Source: UBA1930 sp051715485 (GTDB taxonomy: Bacteria > Bacteroidota > Bacteroidia > Chitinophagales > Chitinophagaceae). Taken from it: 64,000 nt of DNA. Location: NCBI GenBank assembly GCA_051715485.1, contig JBPXJV010000071.1:1-64000 (forward strand), read 5' to 3'. The notes beneath the pieces are model-generated. The model was not told the origin of the DNA and made no database searches. It was given only the letters and a program-made list of their open reading frames with translations. Each line of letters opens with the position of its first letter. The first letter of the stretch is position 1. The translations under genes were made by a program, and so were the position numbers. This document shows positions 34,657 to 42,983 of the stretch, piece by piece.

Positions 34657-35424
34657 TTAATCAGCTAAAATATGTGGTTGTAACTCTTTAATAAAGTCTT
34701 GCAAAAAAGGAAGTTCGTTTATATCCTTATCAATAATAAAGTTGTTGAAAGTAGTTATATCAATATCAATTTCTCTTGGAGCATTTTTATTTTCTTTATC
34801 TTTTATTCTTCCTAAAATAGTTTCAATTTGTTTTAATTCTAAATTTAGTTCAAATAAACTTTTTTTAGTCATTATTAAGATTGCTGCATTTAAAAAATCT
34901 GGTTGTTGTTCAAATTTTAAAGCTTTAGTTGTAATAAATTTTGTTCTTTGAACTATATAACCAATTTGTTGTATTAAAGTAAGAGCTTTATTAAAATTTT
35001 CGTCTGCATTGATGTTTGAGCCTAATGTTATCATTGCAGTATTGTATCTATCATTACTAGAAATTTTTACCAATACATTATCTGCAAACCTTAGTGCATA
35101 AGGCTTTTCAACCTTTACTTCAACATCTTGAATTTCTGGGCTAAATGATATTATAGAGTCAAAAATTAATTCAGCTACATGTTCTATTAAGTTAAATTTT
35201 TTATTTTCTATTAGTGCAATAATTTGTTTATTGAGGCTTTTATAATTTACAGCAAAAGTTACATCATCATTTTGAGCAGCAAGCCTTGCATTGTATTTAA
35301 AAGAATAAGTAATAACTACATCTTGTAAGCTTACTTTTTCCCAATCAATAAAACCAATATAACAACGTAGTCTTAATTTTTCTACATTAATGATTGACAA
35401 CTTTGGTATTGCTTCAAAATTCAT
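34657..35424 (-). CDS. folBK: Fused dihydroneopterin aldolase / HPPK
   Basis: Two consecutive folate enzymes in one 255-residue chain. Residues about 8-122 form dihydroneopterin aldolase (VEKLRLRCYIGFIDWEK, VNYKSLNKQIIALIE, FNLIEHVAELIFD with the family Glu). Residues about 130-255 form 6-hydroxymethyl-dihydropterin pyrophosphokinase (ITLGSNIN, FEQQPDFLNAAILI, IETILGR and APREIDIDI, the ATP/Mg site). The C-terminal PHP...F segment of HPPK is degenerate here. The fusion means the FolB product is made next to the FolK site. It is followed by a possible acyl ligase gene and preceded by a pteridine-reductase-like SDR. Confidence 0.88.
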   Translation of the reverse strand: MNFEAIPKLSIINVEKLRLRCYIGFIDWEKVSLQDVVITYSFKYNARLAAQNDDVTFAVNYKSLNKQIIALIENKKFNLIEHVAELIFDSIISFSPEIQDVEVKVEKPYALRFADNVLVKISSNDRYNTAMITLGSNINADENFNKALTLIQQIGYIVQRTKFITTKALKFEQQPDFLNAAILIMTKKSLFELNLELKQIETILGRIKDKENKNAPREIDIDITTFNNFIIDKDINELPFLQDFIKELQPHILAD

Positions 35425-35454
35425 AGTTATTATTTCTAAATAAAATTAATCACA

Positions 35455-36168
35455 TTAAATTAAATGCTCACCTCCATCAATATATAAAATTTGACCAGTA
35501 ACAAATTTGCTTTCTAATAAAAACCTAAATGCTTTTAAAATTTCTTCTAAATTACCTATAGTTTTTAAAGGAATGTTTTTAGCTAAATTTAATAAATACG
35601 ATTCGTCTTTATCTTTTGGTGGTAAAATTAAACCTGGTGCAATAGCATTAACTCTAAAATTTGGAGCAAGATGAACAGCAGAGAGCTTTGTAAATTCTTT
35701 TAATAATTTTTTACTTAAAATATAATCCAAATGTTTTGTAAAATTTTTTTCTACTTTAGTATCCAAGAAGTTTACAATTAAGCCAGATTCAAAATTATTA
35801 GCAAATGCTTTTGTTAATAGATAAGCCTTTTCAAAATTTATTTTCAATTCTTTTTGCAACAACTCACTCCCTTTATCTGAATAATCAGAAGGACTAAAGT
35901 CTGATGCACAATTTACTAAAACTTCAAGTTGTATATTTTCATTTTTTAGATTTTGAAGAATATCATCAAAATTATTTTCTTCTAAAAAATTAATATGTAA
36001 TAATAAAGCTTTTACTTGAAAATTTTCTACTTCAACTTTTACTTGCTCGGCTTTTTGTTGTGAATTGTTGTAGTGCAGCAATAAGTTATAACCTTGCTTG
36101 GCTAACTCTAAAGCAATAGCTTTACCAATTCTATCAGAACTACCTGTAACTAACGCAAACTTGTTCAT
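35455..36168 (-). CDS. SDR oxidoreductase, pteridine-reductase-like (FolM/PTR1 type)
   Basis: A 237-residue short-chain dehydrogenase. The cofactor motif is TGSSDRIG at residues 8-15 and NAG is replaced by NCAS. The catalytic Tyr/Lys are in YILSK. The usual Ser of the triad is Asp in NFLDTK, 13 residues before the Tyr. Asp in place of Ser at this spacing is the signature of pteridine reductases (PTR1, FolM), which reduce dihydro- or oxidised pterins. The gene sits 30 bp upstream of folBK, which supports a folate/pterin role. Activity on dihydrofolate or dihydromonapterin is inference. Confidence 0.75.
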   Translation of the reverse strand: MNKFALVTGSSDRIGKAIALELAKQGYNLLLHYNNSQQKAEQVKVEVENFQVKALLLHINFLEENNFDDILQNLKNENIQLEVLVNCASDFSPSDYSDKGSELLQKELKINFEKAYLLTKAFANNFESGLIVNFLDTKVEKNFTKHLDYILSKKLLKEFTKLSAVHLAPNFRVNAIAPGLILPPKDKDESYLLNLAKNIPLKTIGNLEEILKAFRFLLESKFVTGQILYIDGGEHLI

Positions 36169-36170
36169 TA

Positions 36171-36839
36171 TTAAAATCCTTCTTTTACAATATGCTCACT
36201 ATCTACTCCTAAAGATGCAAGATGTTTTTCAACAGCATTCATCATTGGTTTTGGACCACATAGGTAATAATATTTCAAATTTTCTTCGCTGTACTTTTTT
36301 ATTAATTCAGCATTAATAAAACCATGCTCAAAACCTTCTACTTGTTCATCAGAAAGGATATTGATAAAATTTTTTCCTAAGAGTTTATCAAAATAATCTT
36401 TCAAAATAATATCGCCTTTTGTTTTATTAGCAAAAATTAATTTGTTGTTACCAACTTTGTGTTGTTTCTCTAAATTTTTTAAAATAGCTATAAAGGGAGT
36501 AATGCCAGCACCACCTGCAAGAAAAATTCCATCACCTTTATAATGAATGTCGCCAAATGGTTTGTAAGTTAAAATTTCATCTCCAGATTTTAAAGAGAGT
36601 AATTCGTTAGTTACTCTTTTTCTTGAAGGATATGTTTTAATAGTAAATTCAATATAATCATCTTCAGGTAATGAAGTAAATGTAAATGCACTCAACTTAT
36701 CCTCCCATCCTGCTTTATTTATAGAAATATCCATTGCCTGACCTGGCATATATTGAATACCTTCAGGTTTTTCAGTTCTTATTCTTATTACATCATGAGT
36801 AAGATGCTCAACTGATTTTACTTTAACTGCTTTTGACAT
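36171..36839 (-). CDS. FAD/NAD(P)-binding flavodoxin reductase-like oxidoreductase
   Basis: A 222-residue single-unit ferredoxin-NADP reductase fold. The N-terminal FAD barrel (about 1-95) has the RxYS-like FTFTSLPEDDYI and YPSRKRVTNELLSLKSGDE. The NAD(P) domain has the GGAGITPFIAIL motif at about residues 107-118 and the terminal YLCGPKPMMNAVEKHL. No iron-sulfur domain follows. It ends 2 bp before the SDR gene and is very probably co-transcribed with it, so it might supply electrons to pterin or another redox partner. The partner is unknown. Confidence 0.85.
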   Translation of the reverse strand: MSKAVKVKSVEHLTHDVIRIRTEKPEGIQYMPGQAMDISINKAGWEDKLSAFTFTSLPEDDYIEFTIKTYPSRKRVTNELLSLKSGDEILTYKPFGDIHYKGDGIFLAGGAGITPFIAILKNLEKQHKVGNNKLIFANKTKGDIILKDYFDKLLGKNFINILSDEQVEGFEHGFINAELIKKYSEENLKYYYLCGPKPMMNAVEKHLASLGVDSEHIVKEGF

Positions 36840-36982
36840 AATATTTCGATTTTAATTTTATAATTCACTTCTCAATTCATTAGAGTATATAATATATTGA
36901 AAGGTTACAACTATATTAATTTGGATAAAAGTATATGTTTTTTAAACAGAGTAATGTCGCAAATGGAAACTTAAAATTATCA

Positions 36983-37756
36983 TTACTTTAATAGTCCCTC
37001 ATTTTTCAAAATTTTTTCTACTTCATTTTTCCAAATTAAATAAGTTTTAGCAGAAAAATGAATGCCATCTTCAGCAGCAAATTCTTTTAATAAAAAATCT
37101 TTATCGCTTACATATTTATTCAAATCAATCAAATCTATATTTTTTCCTTGTGCAAGTAAGATGATAGATTTATTAAGTTCTTTAATTTTATTATTTAGAT
37201 ATACAGCATCAGAATAAGAAAAGTGTTGAGCTAATAAAGTAACTGTGGTTAATACGGGTTTTATATTTTTTTGCTTTAAAGTATCTACTATTTTTCTGAG
37301 ATGATTAATAATGGTTGATTGAGGAATATTATTGTTAATATCATTCACTCCTCCTTCAATAAAACAAATTTTTGGTTGAAGATTAAAAACATAATTTATT
37401 CTTGATAAAAAGCCTTGTGTTACATCTCCACTAATTCCTCTATTAGCTACATCATTTCTATTCAAGAGTTCAGACCAATTTGCATAACTTGTTAATGAGT
37501 TGCCTAACATTACAATATTTTTTTGCTCTTGATACACTGGATAAACTGCTAATGAATTTTTGTAAACTGGGTTTCTTTTAAAATTTTCTTGATTATTTAT
37601 TCTAAAAACTTTTTGAAGTAATGTTGAGAGGTAATCATTTTTTACTAAAAAAATAATTGAAAAAATTGCTATCAAAGTAAAAATTATATTGAAAGTTATA
37701 GATAGCTTTATCCATAATTTTTTATTATTTTTTTGATGATTATTTACTTCATACAT
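36983..37756 (-). CDS. Membrane-anchored SGNH/GDSL hydrolase
   Basis: A 257-residue protein with one N-terminal transmembrane helix (about 15-40) and an extracytoplasmic SGNH domain. Block I has the nucleophile Ser in MLGNSLT, block II the Gly in RGISGDV, block III Asn in GGVNDINN, and block V Asp/His in DGIHFS. Family members hydrolyse lipid, acetyl or sugar esters; the substrate here is not evident. It is separated from its neighbours by 66-143 bp and may have its own promoter. Confidence 0.82.
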   Translation of the reverse strand: MYEVNNHQKNNKKLWIKLSITFNIIFTLIAIFSIIFLVKNDYLSTLLQKVFRINNQENFKRNPVYKNSLAVYPVYQEQKNIVMLGNSLTSYANWSELLNRNDVANRGISGDVTQGFLSRINYVFNLQPKICFIEGGVNDINNNIPQSTIINHLRKIVDTLKQKNIKPVLTTVTLLAQHFSYSDAVYLNNKIKELNKSIILLAQGKNIDLIDLNKYVSDKDFLLKEFAAEDGIHFSAKTYLIWKNEVEKILKNEGLLK

Positions 37757-37822
37757 TCATCAAAATTAACTAAAACTATATGATAAATTTATTTTAAGGA
37801 ATGAAGTATTTTTATTTATGTA

Positions 37823-39001
37823 TCATATTTTAACCAGGGTATTTTTTTCAATCACTTTTCTTGAATTAAACCAATAAATAAGTAGTGCAATAAAACATGA
37901 TGCTGCTGTAAGAAGATACATATTTGAGAACCCGACACGATCTTCTAAAAAACCTCCTGCCAACATTCCTATTCCAATACCTAAATCAAAACCAGTTAAG
38001 TATGTTGAGTTTGCTGTACCTCTTTTACAAGCAGGAGCCATATTTATATAAATAGTTTGCAAACCAGGAAAAAGTGTTCCATAACCAATACCTAACAAAA
38101 ATGCTGAAATACAATAAACATAAATATCTTGTACTAAAGCAAAGGAGATAAAGCCAACTGTTATAATAAAAATTGCTACCATCATTACTTTATGTAAATG
38201 ACCTTTATCTACCAACTTACCAGAATTTACTCTTGATAGAACGATGCCTGAAGCTAAAAACAAAAAGAAAATTCCTGAGTTTTGAATAGCGATTTGTTTT
38301 CCATACAAAACAGCATAAGCAATAAGTGTACCCCAACCAACTGAAAGAAATAATTGATTAATAAAAACGGGTATTCCTTTTATTAAAATAAATCTATCAA
38401 AAGAAATTGGTGGAGTTTTGTCTAATTTTTTTCTTTTAGGCACTTTAATAAAACTTACAACAATAATTGCAATTCCACCAATAATTAAAGTACAAGTAAT
38501 TAAAAAATGAAATCCATATTTATCATAAATACCTACTGCTAAAAAAGGAGCAATAGCCATAGCAAGATTCATATTTACACCAAAAAAACCAATGCCTTCT
38601 GCCCTTCTTGAAGAAGGAATAATATCAATAGCAACTGTATTTGCAGACACAGTTGATAACCCCCAAAACAAACCATGAATAAACCTAAGAATTACAAAAA
38701 ATAAAACTGTTATGGCAAAATAATAGCCAATAAACATTAACACAAATAATGATACGCCCAGCATAAACAAAGGCTTTCTGGCATATACATCTACTAAATA
38801 TCCACTAAATGGTCTGATGATTAATAAGGCTATTGCATAAGAAGAAAGTACTAGTCCAATTTGAGAATGTGGCACACCTAATTCTAATGATAAATAAATT
38901 GGAATGGTAGGCATTAATAAATAAAATGAACTTGCTACAAGAAAATTAGCTACACAAGCATTAATAAAATTTCTACTCCAAAGCCTTTCCTTTTCTATCA
39001 T
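37823..39001 (-). CDS. MFS transporter
   Basis: A 392-residue major facilitator with about twelve transmembrane helices in two halves. The A-motif after TM2 reads GYLVDVYARKPLF, and the second half has GKLVDKGHLHKVM at the equivalent site. Overall it resembles drug or sugar exporters of the YfcJ/YhhS kind. The substrate is unknown. A TATTTTCG-like box lies just upstream of the ATG at 39001. It is convergent with nothing; rpsA lies upstream on the same strand, separated by a terminator. Confidence 0.85.
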   Translation of the reverse strand: MIEKERLWSRNFINACVANFLVASSFYLLMPTIPIYLSLELGVPHSQIGLVLSSYAIALLIIRPFSGYLVDVYARKPLFMLGVSLFVLMFIGYYFAITVLFFVILRFIHGLFWGLSTVSANTVAIDIIPSSRRAEGIGFFGVNMNLAMAIAPFLAVGIYDKYGFHFLITCTLIIGGIAIIVVSFIKVPKRKKLDKTPPISFDRFILIKGIPVFINQLFLSVGWGTLIAYAVLYGKQIAIQNSGIFFLFLASGIVLSRVNSGKLVDKGHLHKVMMVAIFIITVGFISFALVQDIYVYCISAFLLGIGYGTLFPGLQTIYINMAPACKRGTANSTYLTGFDLGIGIGMLAGGFLEDRVGFSNMYLLTAASCFIALLIYWFNSRKVIEKNTLVKI

Positions 39002-39068
39002 AAATTAATAAAGTTCAAGAGGCGAAAATAGTAAATATGGTTTTTAAGCAATGTTATAATTATAAAAA

Positions 39069-39093
39069 AACTCCTCTGAAATTCAGAGGAGTT
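39069..39093 (-). terminator. Terminator after rpsA
   Basis: A 12-bp stem AACTCCTCTGAA/TTCAGAGGAGTT with a one-base apex (probably a 5-base loop). On the minus strand it is followed by TTTTTTTATA, 27 bp after the rpsA stop. Confidence 0.85.
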
Positions 39094-39119
39094 AATGAGT
39101 ATATTAAGTATATGAAAGC

Positions 39120-41045
39120 TTATTTAGCTTCTTCATTACCATTTTCCATTTTAGCTTTAATATCAGCCAATGTACCTAAATCTCCTAAAGTTGCTTTTTC
39201 AACTTTAGCTTGAACAGCTTTTACAGCTTTTTTAGTTTGATCTGCTTGAACTTTAGCTTCTTTTTTAGCAGATTCAACTTCATCAGCTTTTACTTGTTCC
39301 CAAATACGAGTATGGCTTACTAAAATTCTTTTTTCATTTCCGTCAAATTCAATTACCATAAATGGAGCAGTTTCATCAGCTTGAACTTGTTTGCCATCTT
39401 CTTTAAAAGTATGACGGTTAGGAGCAAACCCTTCTAAACCGTAAGGTAATTGCACTAATGCACCTTTATCATCTTTTTTAGTAACTAATCCTTCATGAAT
39501 GCTACCTATTGCAAATGTTTCTTGTAAAGCAGCCCAAGGATCTTCTTCTAATTGTTTATGTCCTAATTGTAATTTACGATTTTCTTTATCAATACTTAAT
39601 ACAATAATATCAATTTGTTCTCCCACTTTTGTATAATCACTTGGGTGATTTAATCTTTTCAACCAACTTAAATCACTAATATGAATCATACCACCAATAC
39701 CAGTTTCTAATTCAACAAATACGCCATAAGGTGTGATGTTTTTTACCAATCCTTTGTGTTTGCTATTTTCTGGATATTTTGTTTCAATTGTACTCCATGG
39801 GTCTTCTGCCATTTGTTTGATAGATAAACTCATTTTTCTATTTTCTTTGTCAAGAGTAACAACTTTAGCTTCGTATTCATCATTTAACTTAAAGAATTCT
39901 TTGGCATTGATAGGTGTATTAGCCCAAGTAATTTCACTTACGTGAACTAACCCTTCAACACCTGGTTGAATTTCTAAGAAAGCACCATAATCTTCAATAT
40001 TTACAACCTTACCTTTTACAATAGCACCTTCTGCTAAGTTTTCAGGTAAAACATCCCAAGGATGTGGTGTTAATTGTTTTAAACCAAGGCTGATACGTTT
40101 TTTATCATCATCAAAGTCTAATACAACCACATTTATTTTTTGATCCATCTTCAATACTTCTGAAGGATGAGAAATTCTACCCCAAGAAATATCTGTAATA
40201 TATAATAAACCATCTAAACCACCTAAATCCATGAAAGCACCAAAGTCTGTAATGTTTTTAACTGTACCTTCTAATACTTGTCCTTTCTCTAATTTACCCA
40301 TTATTTCGCTACGTTGAGCTTCAATATCGCTTTCAATTAAAGCTTTATGAGATACAACAGCATTTTTAATAGTTTCATTTATTTTAACTACTTTAAATTC
40401 CATTGTTTTACCTACAAATTGGTCGTAGTCTGTAACTGGTTTAACATCAATTTGAGAACCTGGTAAGAAGGTTTCCATTCCAAATACATCTACAATTAAT
40501 CCTCCTTTTGTTTTGCTTGTTACTATACCAGTAACTACTTCACTAGTTTTATGAACTTCCATAATTCTTTCCCAAGCACGGAAGATTCTTGCACTTTTAC
40601 GGCTTAGGTGTAAATTACCATTTCTGTCTTCCTTTTCAACAACCATTACTTCTACAGAATCGCCAATTTTTACATTTGGTAAATCTCTAAATTCATTTAA
40701 GGAAATTAATCCATCACTTTTAAAACCAATGTTAATAACAGCATCAGTTTTTGTTAATCCTACAACATCTCCATTTAAAATTTCGCCATCTTCAATTTTT
40801 ACAAAAGTGTTTTCGTAAACACTATCGTATTTTTCTTTTTCTTCTTTGCTATATGTAGCAACATTACGTTTATCTACACTCCAGTCAAAATCATCATGTG
40901 CTGTAGCAATTGTTTCTTCTACTATAGGTTGTGCTATAATAGTTTCTTGAACAGGATTGTTTGTTGTCGCAGTAGTTTCAGTTGCTTCTGTAGCTCCTGT
41001 TGCTTCCTGTGCATCTGCGTTTAATTGTTTTACAAAAAATTTCAT
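39120..41045 (-). CDS. rpsA: 30S ribosomal protein S1
   Basis: The mRNA-binding ribosomal protein S1, 641 residues, with six S1 (OB-fold) repeats between about residues 80 and 570. Repeated units include GLISLNEFRD, GLLYITDISWGRISHPSEVL, GLVHVSEITWA and GMIHISDLSWLKRLNHPSDY. It has an N-terminal Thr/Ala-rich extension of about 60 residues and a C-terminal Ala/Lys-rich tail (about 585-641), both probably disordered and typical of Bacteroidota. In a phylum with few Shine-Dalgarno sites, S1 and AU-rich leaders matter for initiation. The 5' leader carries a small hairpin next to the start codon (41056-41074). Confidence 0.95.
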   Translation of the reverse strand: MKFFVKQLNADAQEATGATEATETTATTNNPVQETIIAQPIVEETIATAHDDFDWSVDKRNVATYSKEEKEKYDSVYENTFVKIEDGEILNGDVVGLTKTDAVINIGFKSDGLISLNEFRDLPNVKIGDSVEVMVVEKEDRNGNLHLSRKSARIFRAWERIMEVHKTSEVVTGIVTSKTKGGLIVDVFGMETFLPGSQIDVKPVTDYDQFVGKTMEFKVVKINETIKNAVVSHKALIESDIEAQRSEIMGKLEKGQVLEGTVKNITDFGAFMDLGGLDGLLYITDISWGRISHPSEVLKMDQKINVVVLDFDDDKKRISLGLKQLTPHPWDVLPENLAEGAIVKGKVVNIEDYGAFLEIQPGVEGLVHVSEITWANTPINAKEFFKLNDEYEAKVVTLDKENRKMSLSIKQMAEDPWSTIETKYPENSKHKGLVKNITPYGVFVELETGIGGMIHISDLSWLKRLNHPSDYTKVGEQIDIIVLSIDKENRKLQLGHKQLEEDPWAALQETFAIGSIHEGLVTKKDDKGALVQLPYGLEGFAPNRHTFKEDGKQVQADETAPFMVIEFDGNEKRILVSHTRIWEQVKADEVESAKKEAKVQADQTKKAVKAVQAKVEKATLGDLGTLADIKAKMENGNEEAK

Positions 41046-41055
41046 AATAAATAAT

Positions 41056-41074
41056 CCGATGTTTTTTTAATCGG
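41056..41074 (-). promoter_or_regulatory. Hairpin in the rpsA leader
   Basis: CCGAT (41056-41060) pairs with ATCGG (41070-41074) around a T-rich loop, 11 bases from the rpsA ATG and just after the promoter box. A weak hairpin at this place could take part in S1 autoregulation. Inference only. Confidence 0.3.
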
Positions 41075-41078
41075 GGTG

Positions 41079-41086
41079 CAAAAGTA
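41079..41086 (-). promoter_or_regulatory. Bacteroidota -7 box upstream of rpsA
   Basis: The minus strand reads TACTTTTGCACCCC, identical over 13 bases to the atpG box, 34 bases before the rpsA ATG. Confidence 0.6.
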
Positions 41087-41136
41087 GGTATTTTATAGTA
41101 TTAAATGGCTTTAGAGACTAGTATTTTAATAAAAAA

Positions 41137-41159
41137 GGCTGCCTAAATAATAAGCAGCC
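41137..41159 (-). terminator. Terminator after the subtilase gene
   Basis: GGCTGC and GCAGCC pair around an 11-base loop. On the minus strand a run of six T follows, 24 bp past the subtilase stop. Confidence 0.75.
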
Positions 41160-41182
41160 CAGATGAGTATCTTAATATAGAG

Positions 41183-42856
41183 TTATTTCTTTTTAGCTTT
41201 AGACTTTGATTTAGGCATTTCCTTTGCCTTAGGTTGTGTTTTATCTGCAAGTACTACTGCTTTAAAAACATTAACAATACCTCCTGTTTGGCTCAACTCT
41301 GCAAGTGTTGTTTTATTTTTTGTACCTGGTGTATAGGCATTTACATCATTACCATAAACTGTTACAGATTGTTCAATAATTTGTTTAATTTGAACTGCAC
41401 TTAAAGATGGATAATAGGAACTTAATAAAGCTGCAATACCAGCAACAACAGGGCTTGCCATACTTGTACCATCTAAATTTCCATATTTGTTGCCCCCTGG
41501 TAAAGTAGCATAAATTCTTACACCTGGAGCAAAAACATCAACTGTTTGTTTGCCATAATTACTAAATGGGGCAGTTAAAGAACCTGATAATTTAATATCG
41601 CTACTTGCACCAACAGTTATTACATTTCCTGCTCTTTTGCCATCAAATAAAAAATATGGATTAGGGTAGTTAGGTGTTTGGTCAATATTTTTAGATTCAT
41701 TACCAGCAGCATGTACAATTAAAACATCTTTTGACGCTGCATATTGAATGGCTTCATCTACCCATTTTTTTTCTGGCGAAAATCCTTTACCAAAACTCAT
41801 ATTAATAACTTTGGCACCATTATCAACTGCATAATGAATTCCTAAAGCAATATCTTTATCATATTCATCTCCATCAGGTACTACTCTTACTGTCATTATT
41901 TTTACATTATCTGCTACACCATCCATTCCTAAGTTATTATTTCGTTGTGCTCCAATAATGCCACTTACGTGTGTTCCATGTTTTGAAGTGGATGCCATTA
42001 CATCATTATTACCATAAAATTTATCATTTATATCGTGATAATTGTCTTTAATTACATCTGCTCTATAATCAAAAGGTGCTTTATCTTTTCCTTCGAAGGC
42101 TGATTTTTTGCTTTCAATATACTCTTCAATTTCTCCAATAATTTCTGTGTTCTTAGTATCTGGTTCTATGCCAAACATTTTCATGGTTTGTAAAAAAGAC
42201 ATTTTGGCTCTTTTAGCTTCATCGGATTTTGGTGTATATTTTTCAAGTTCAGAAATAGTGTATTCTTCTTTACCCATATCTTCACGAATAATTTTATCAT
42301 TCTTTTTTATGGCTTTTAATGCAACTTCTATATAAGTTACATTTGCTTGTTCTTCGGTGTTTGCATTAATTTCATTTGAACTTCTTAACCAACTTTCATA
42401 TAAATATTTTTCTTCTAAAGACATTGTTGAAGTATCCACTTTTTTGCCTTCATATTTATCTTTATATGCATGATAAAGTCTGCTTTTTTCATCACTTGCT
42501 TTATTAATATTTCTTCCATCTTTTCCTCCTAAAAAATTCCAACCATACACATCATCAACATAACCATTTTTATCATCATCAATTCCATTGCCTGGAATTT
42601 CTTTAGGATTTCGCCATAAAATATTTTTCAAATCTTCATGTGCTGTATCTACACCAGAATCCAAAACAGCTACAATTACTGGAGTTGATCTTTTATGGTG
42701 TTCTTTTAAAAAATTGTAAGCAGCCTCAAGGCTAATACCATAAAGAGAATCTTTTTCATAGTTTAATAAATGCCAACCATTTGGTGCATTTTTTTGAGCT
42801 TTAGTAATACTTCCTATTGAAAGAAGAGCAAAAAGGATGAATGTAAATTTTTTCAT
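41183..42856 (-). CDS. Secreted S8 subtilisin-like serine protease
   Basis: A 557-residue protein with a Sec signal peptide (MKKFTFILFALLSIGSITKAQ). The catalytic triad is complete: Asp66 in AVLDSGVD, His293 in KHGTHVSG and Ser465 in GTSMASP, with the oxyanion Asn in HAAGNES. Between Asp and His lies an unusually long insertion (about residues 85-285), largely helical and charged, common in Bacteroidota S8 proteins. No I9 prodomain and no T9SS sorting domain are visible. The C-terminus ends in a Lys-rich tail (KSKSKAKKK). Likely periplasmic. The substrate is unknown. Confidence 0.92.
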   Translation of the reverse strand: MKKFTFILFALLSIGSITKAQKNAPNGWHLLNYEKDSLYGISLEAAYNFLKEHHKRSTPVIVAVLDSGVDTAHEDLKNILWRNPKEIPGNGIDDDKNGYVDDVYGWNFLGGKDGRNINKASDEKSRLYHAYKDKYEGKKVDTSTMSLEEKYLYESWLRSSNEINANTEEQANVTYIEVALKAIKKNDKIIREDMGKEEYTISELEKYTPKSDEAKRAKMSFLQTMKMFGIEPDTKNTEIIGEIEEYIESKKSAFEGKDKAPFDYRADVIKDNYHDINDKFYGNNDVMASTSKHGTHVSGIIGAQRNNNLGMDGVADNVKIMTVRVVPDGDEYDKDIALGIHYAVDNGAKVINMSFGKGFSPEKKWVDEAIQYAASKDVLIVHAAGNESKNIDQTPNYPNPYFLFDGKRAGNVITVGASSDIKLSGSLTAPFSNYGKQTVDVFAPGVRIYATLPGGNKYGNLDGTSMASPVVAGIAALLSSYYPSLSAVQIKQIIEQSVTVYGNDVNAYTPGTKNKTTLAELSQTGGIVNVFKAVVLADKTQPKAKEMPKSKSKAKKK

Positions 42857-42983
42857 AATTATTTTTCTGATTAAATTGATAGGAGCAAAATTGATATTTT
42901 AGTTGAATAAACAATCAATAAAAAAAAATTTAACTGTTTTTATGTAAAAACAAAAATAGTTGCATCAATAATAAAATTTTTAT

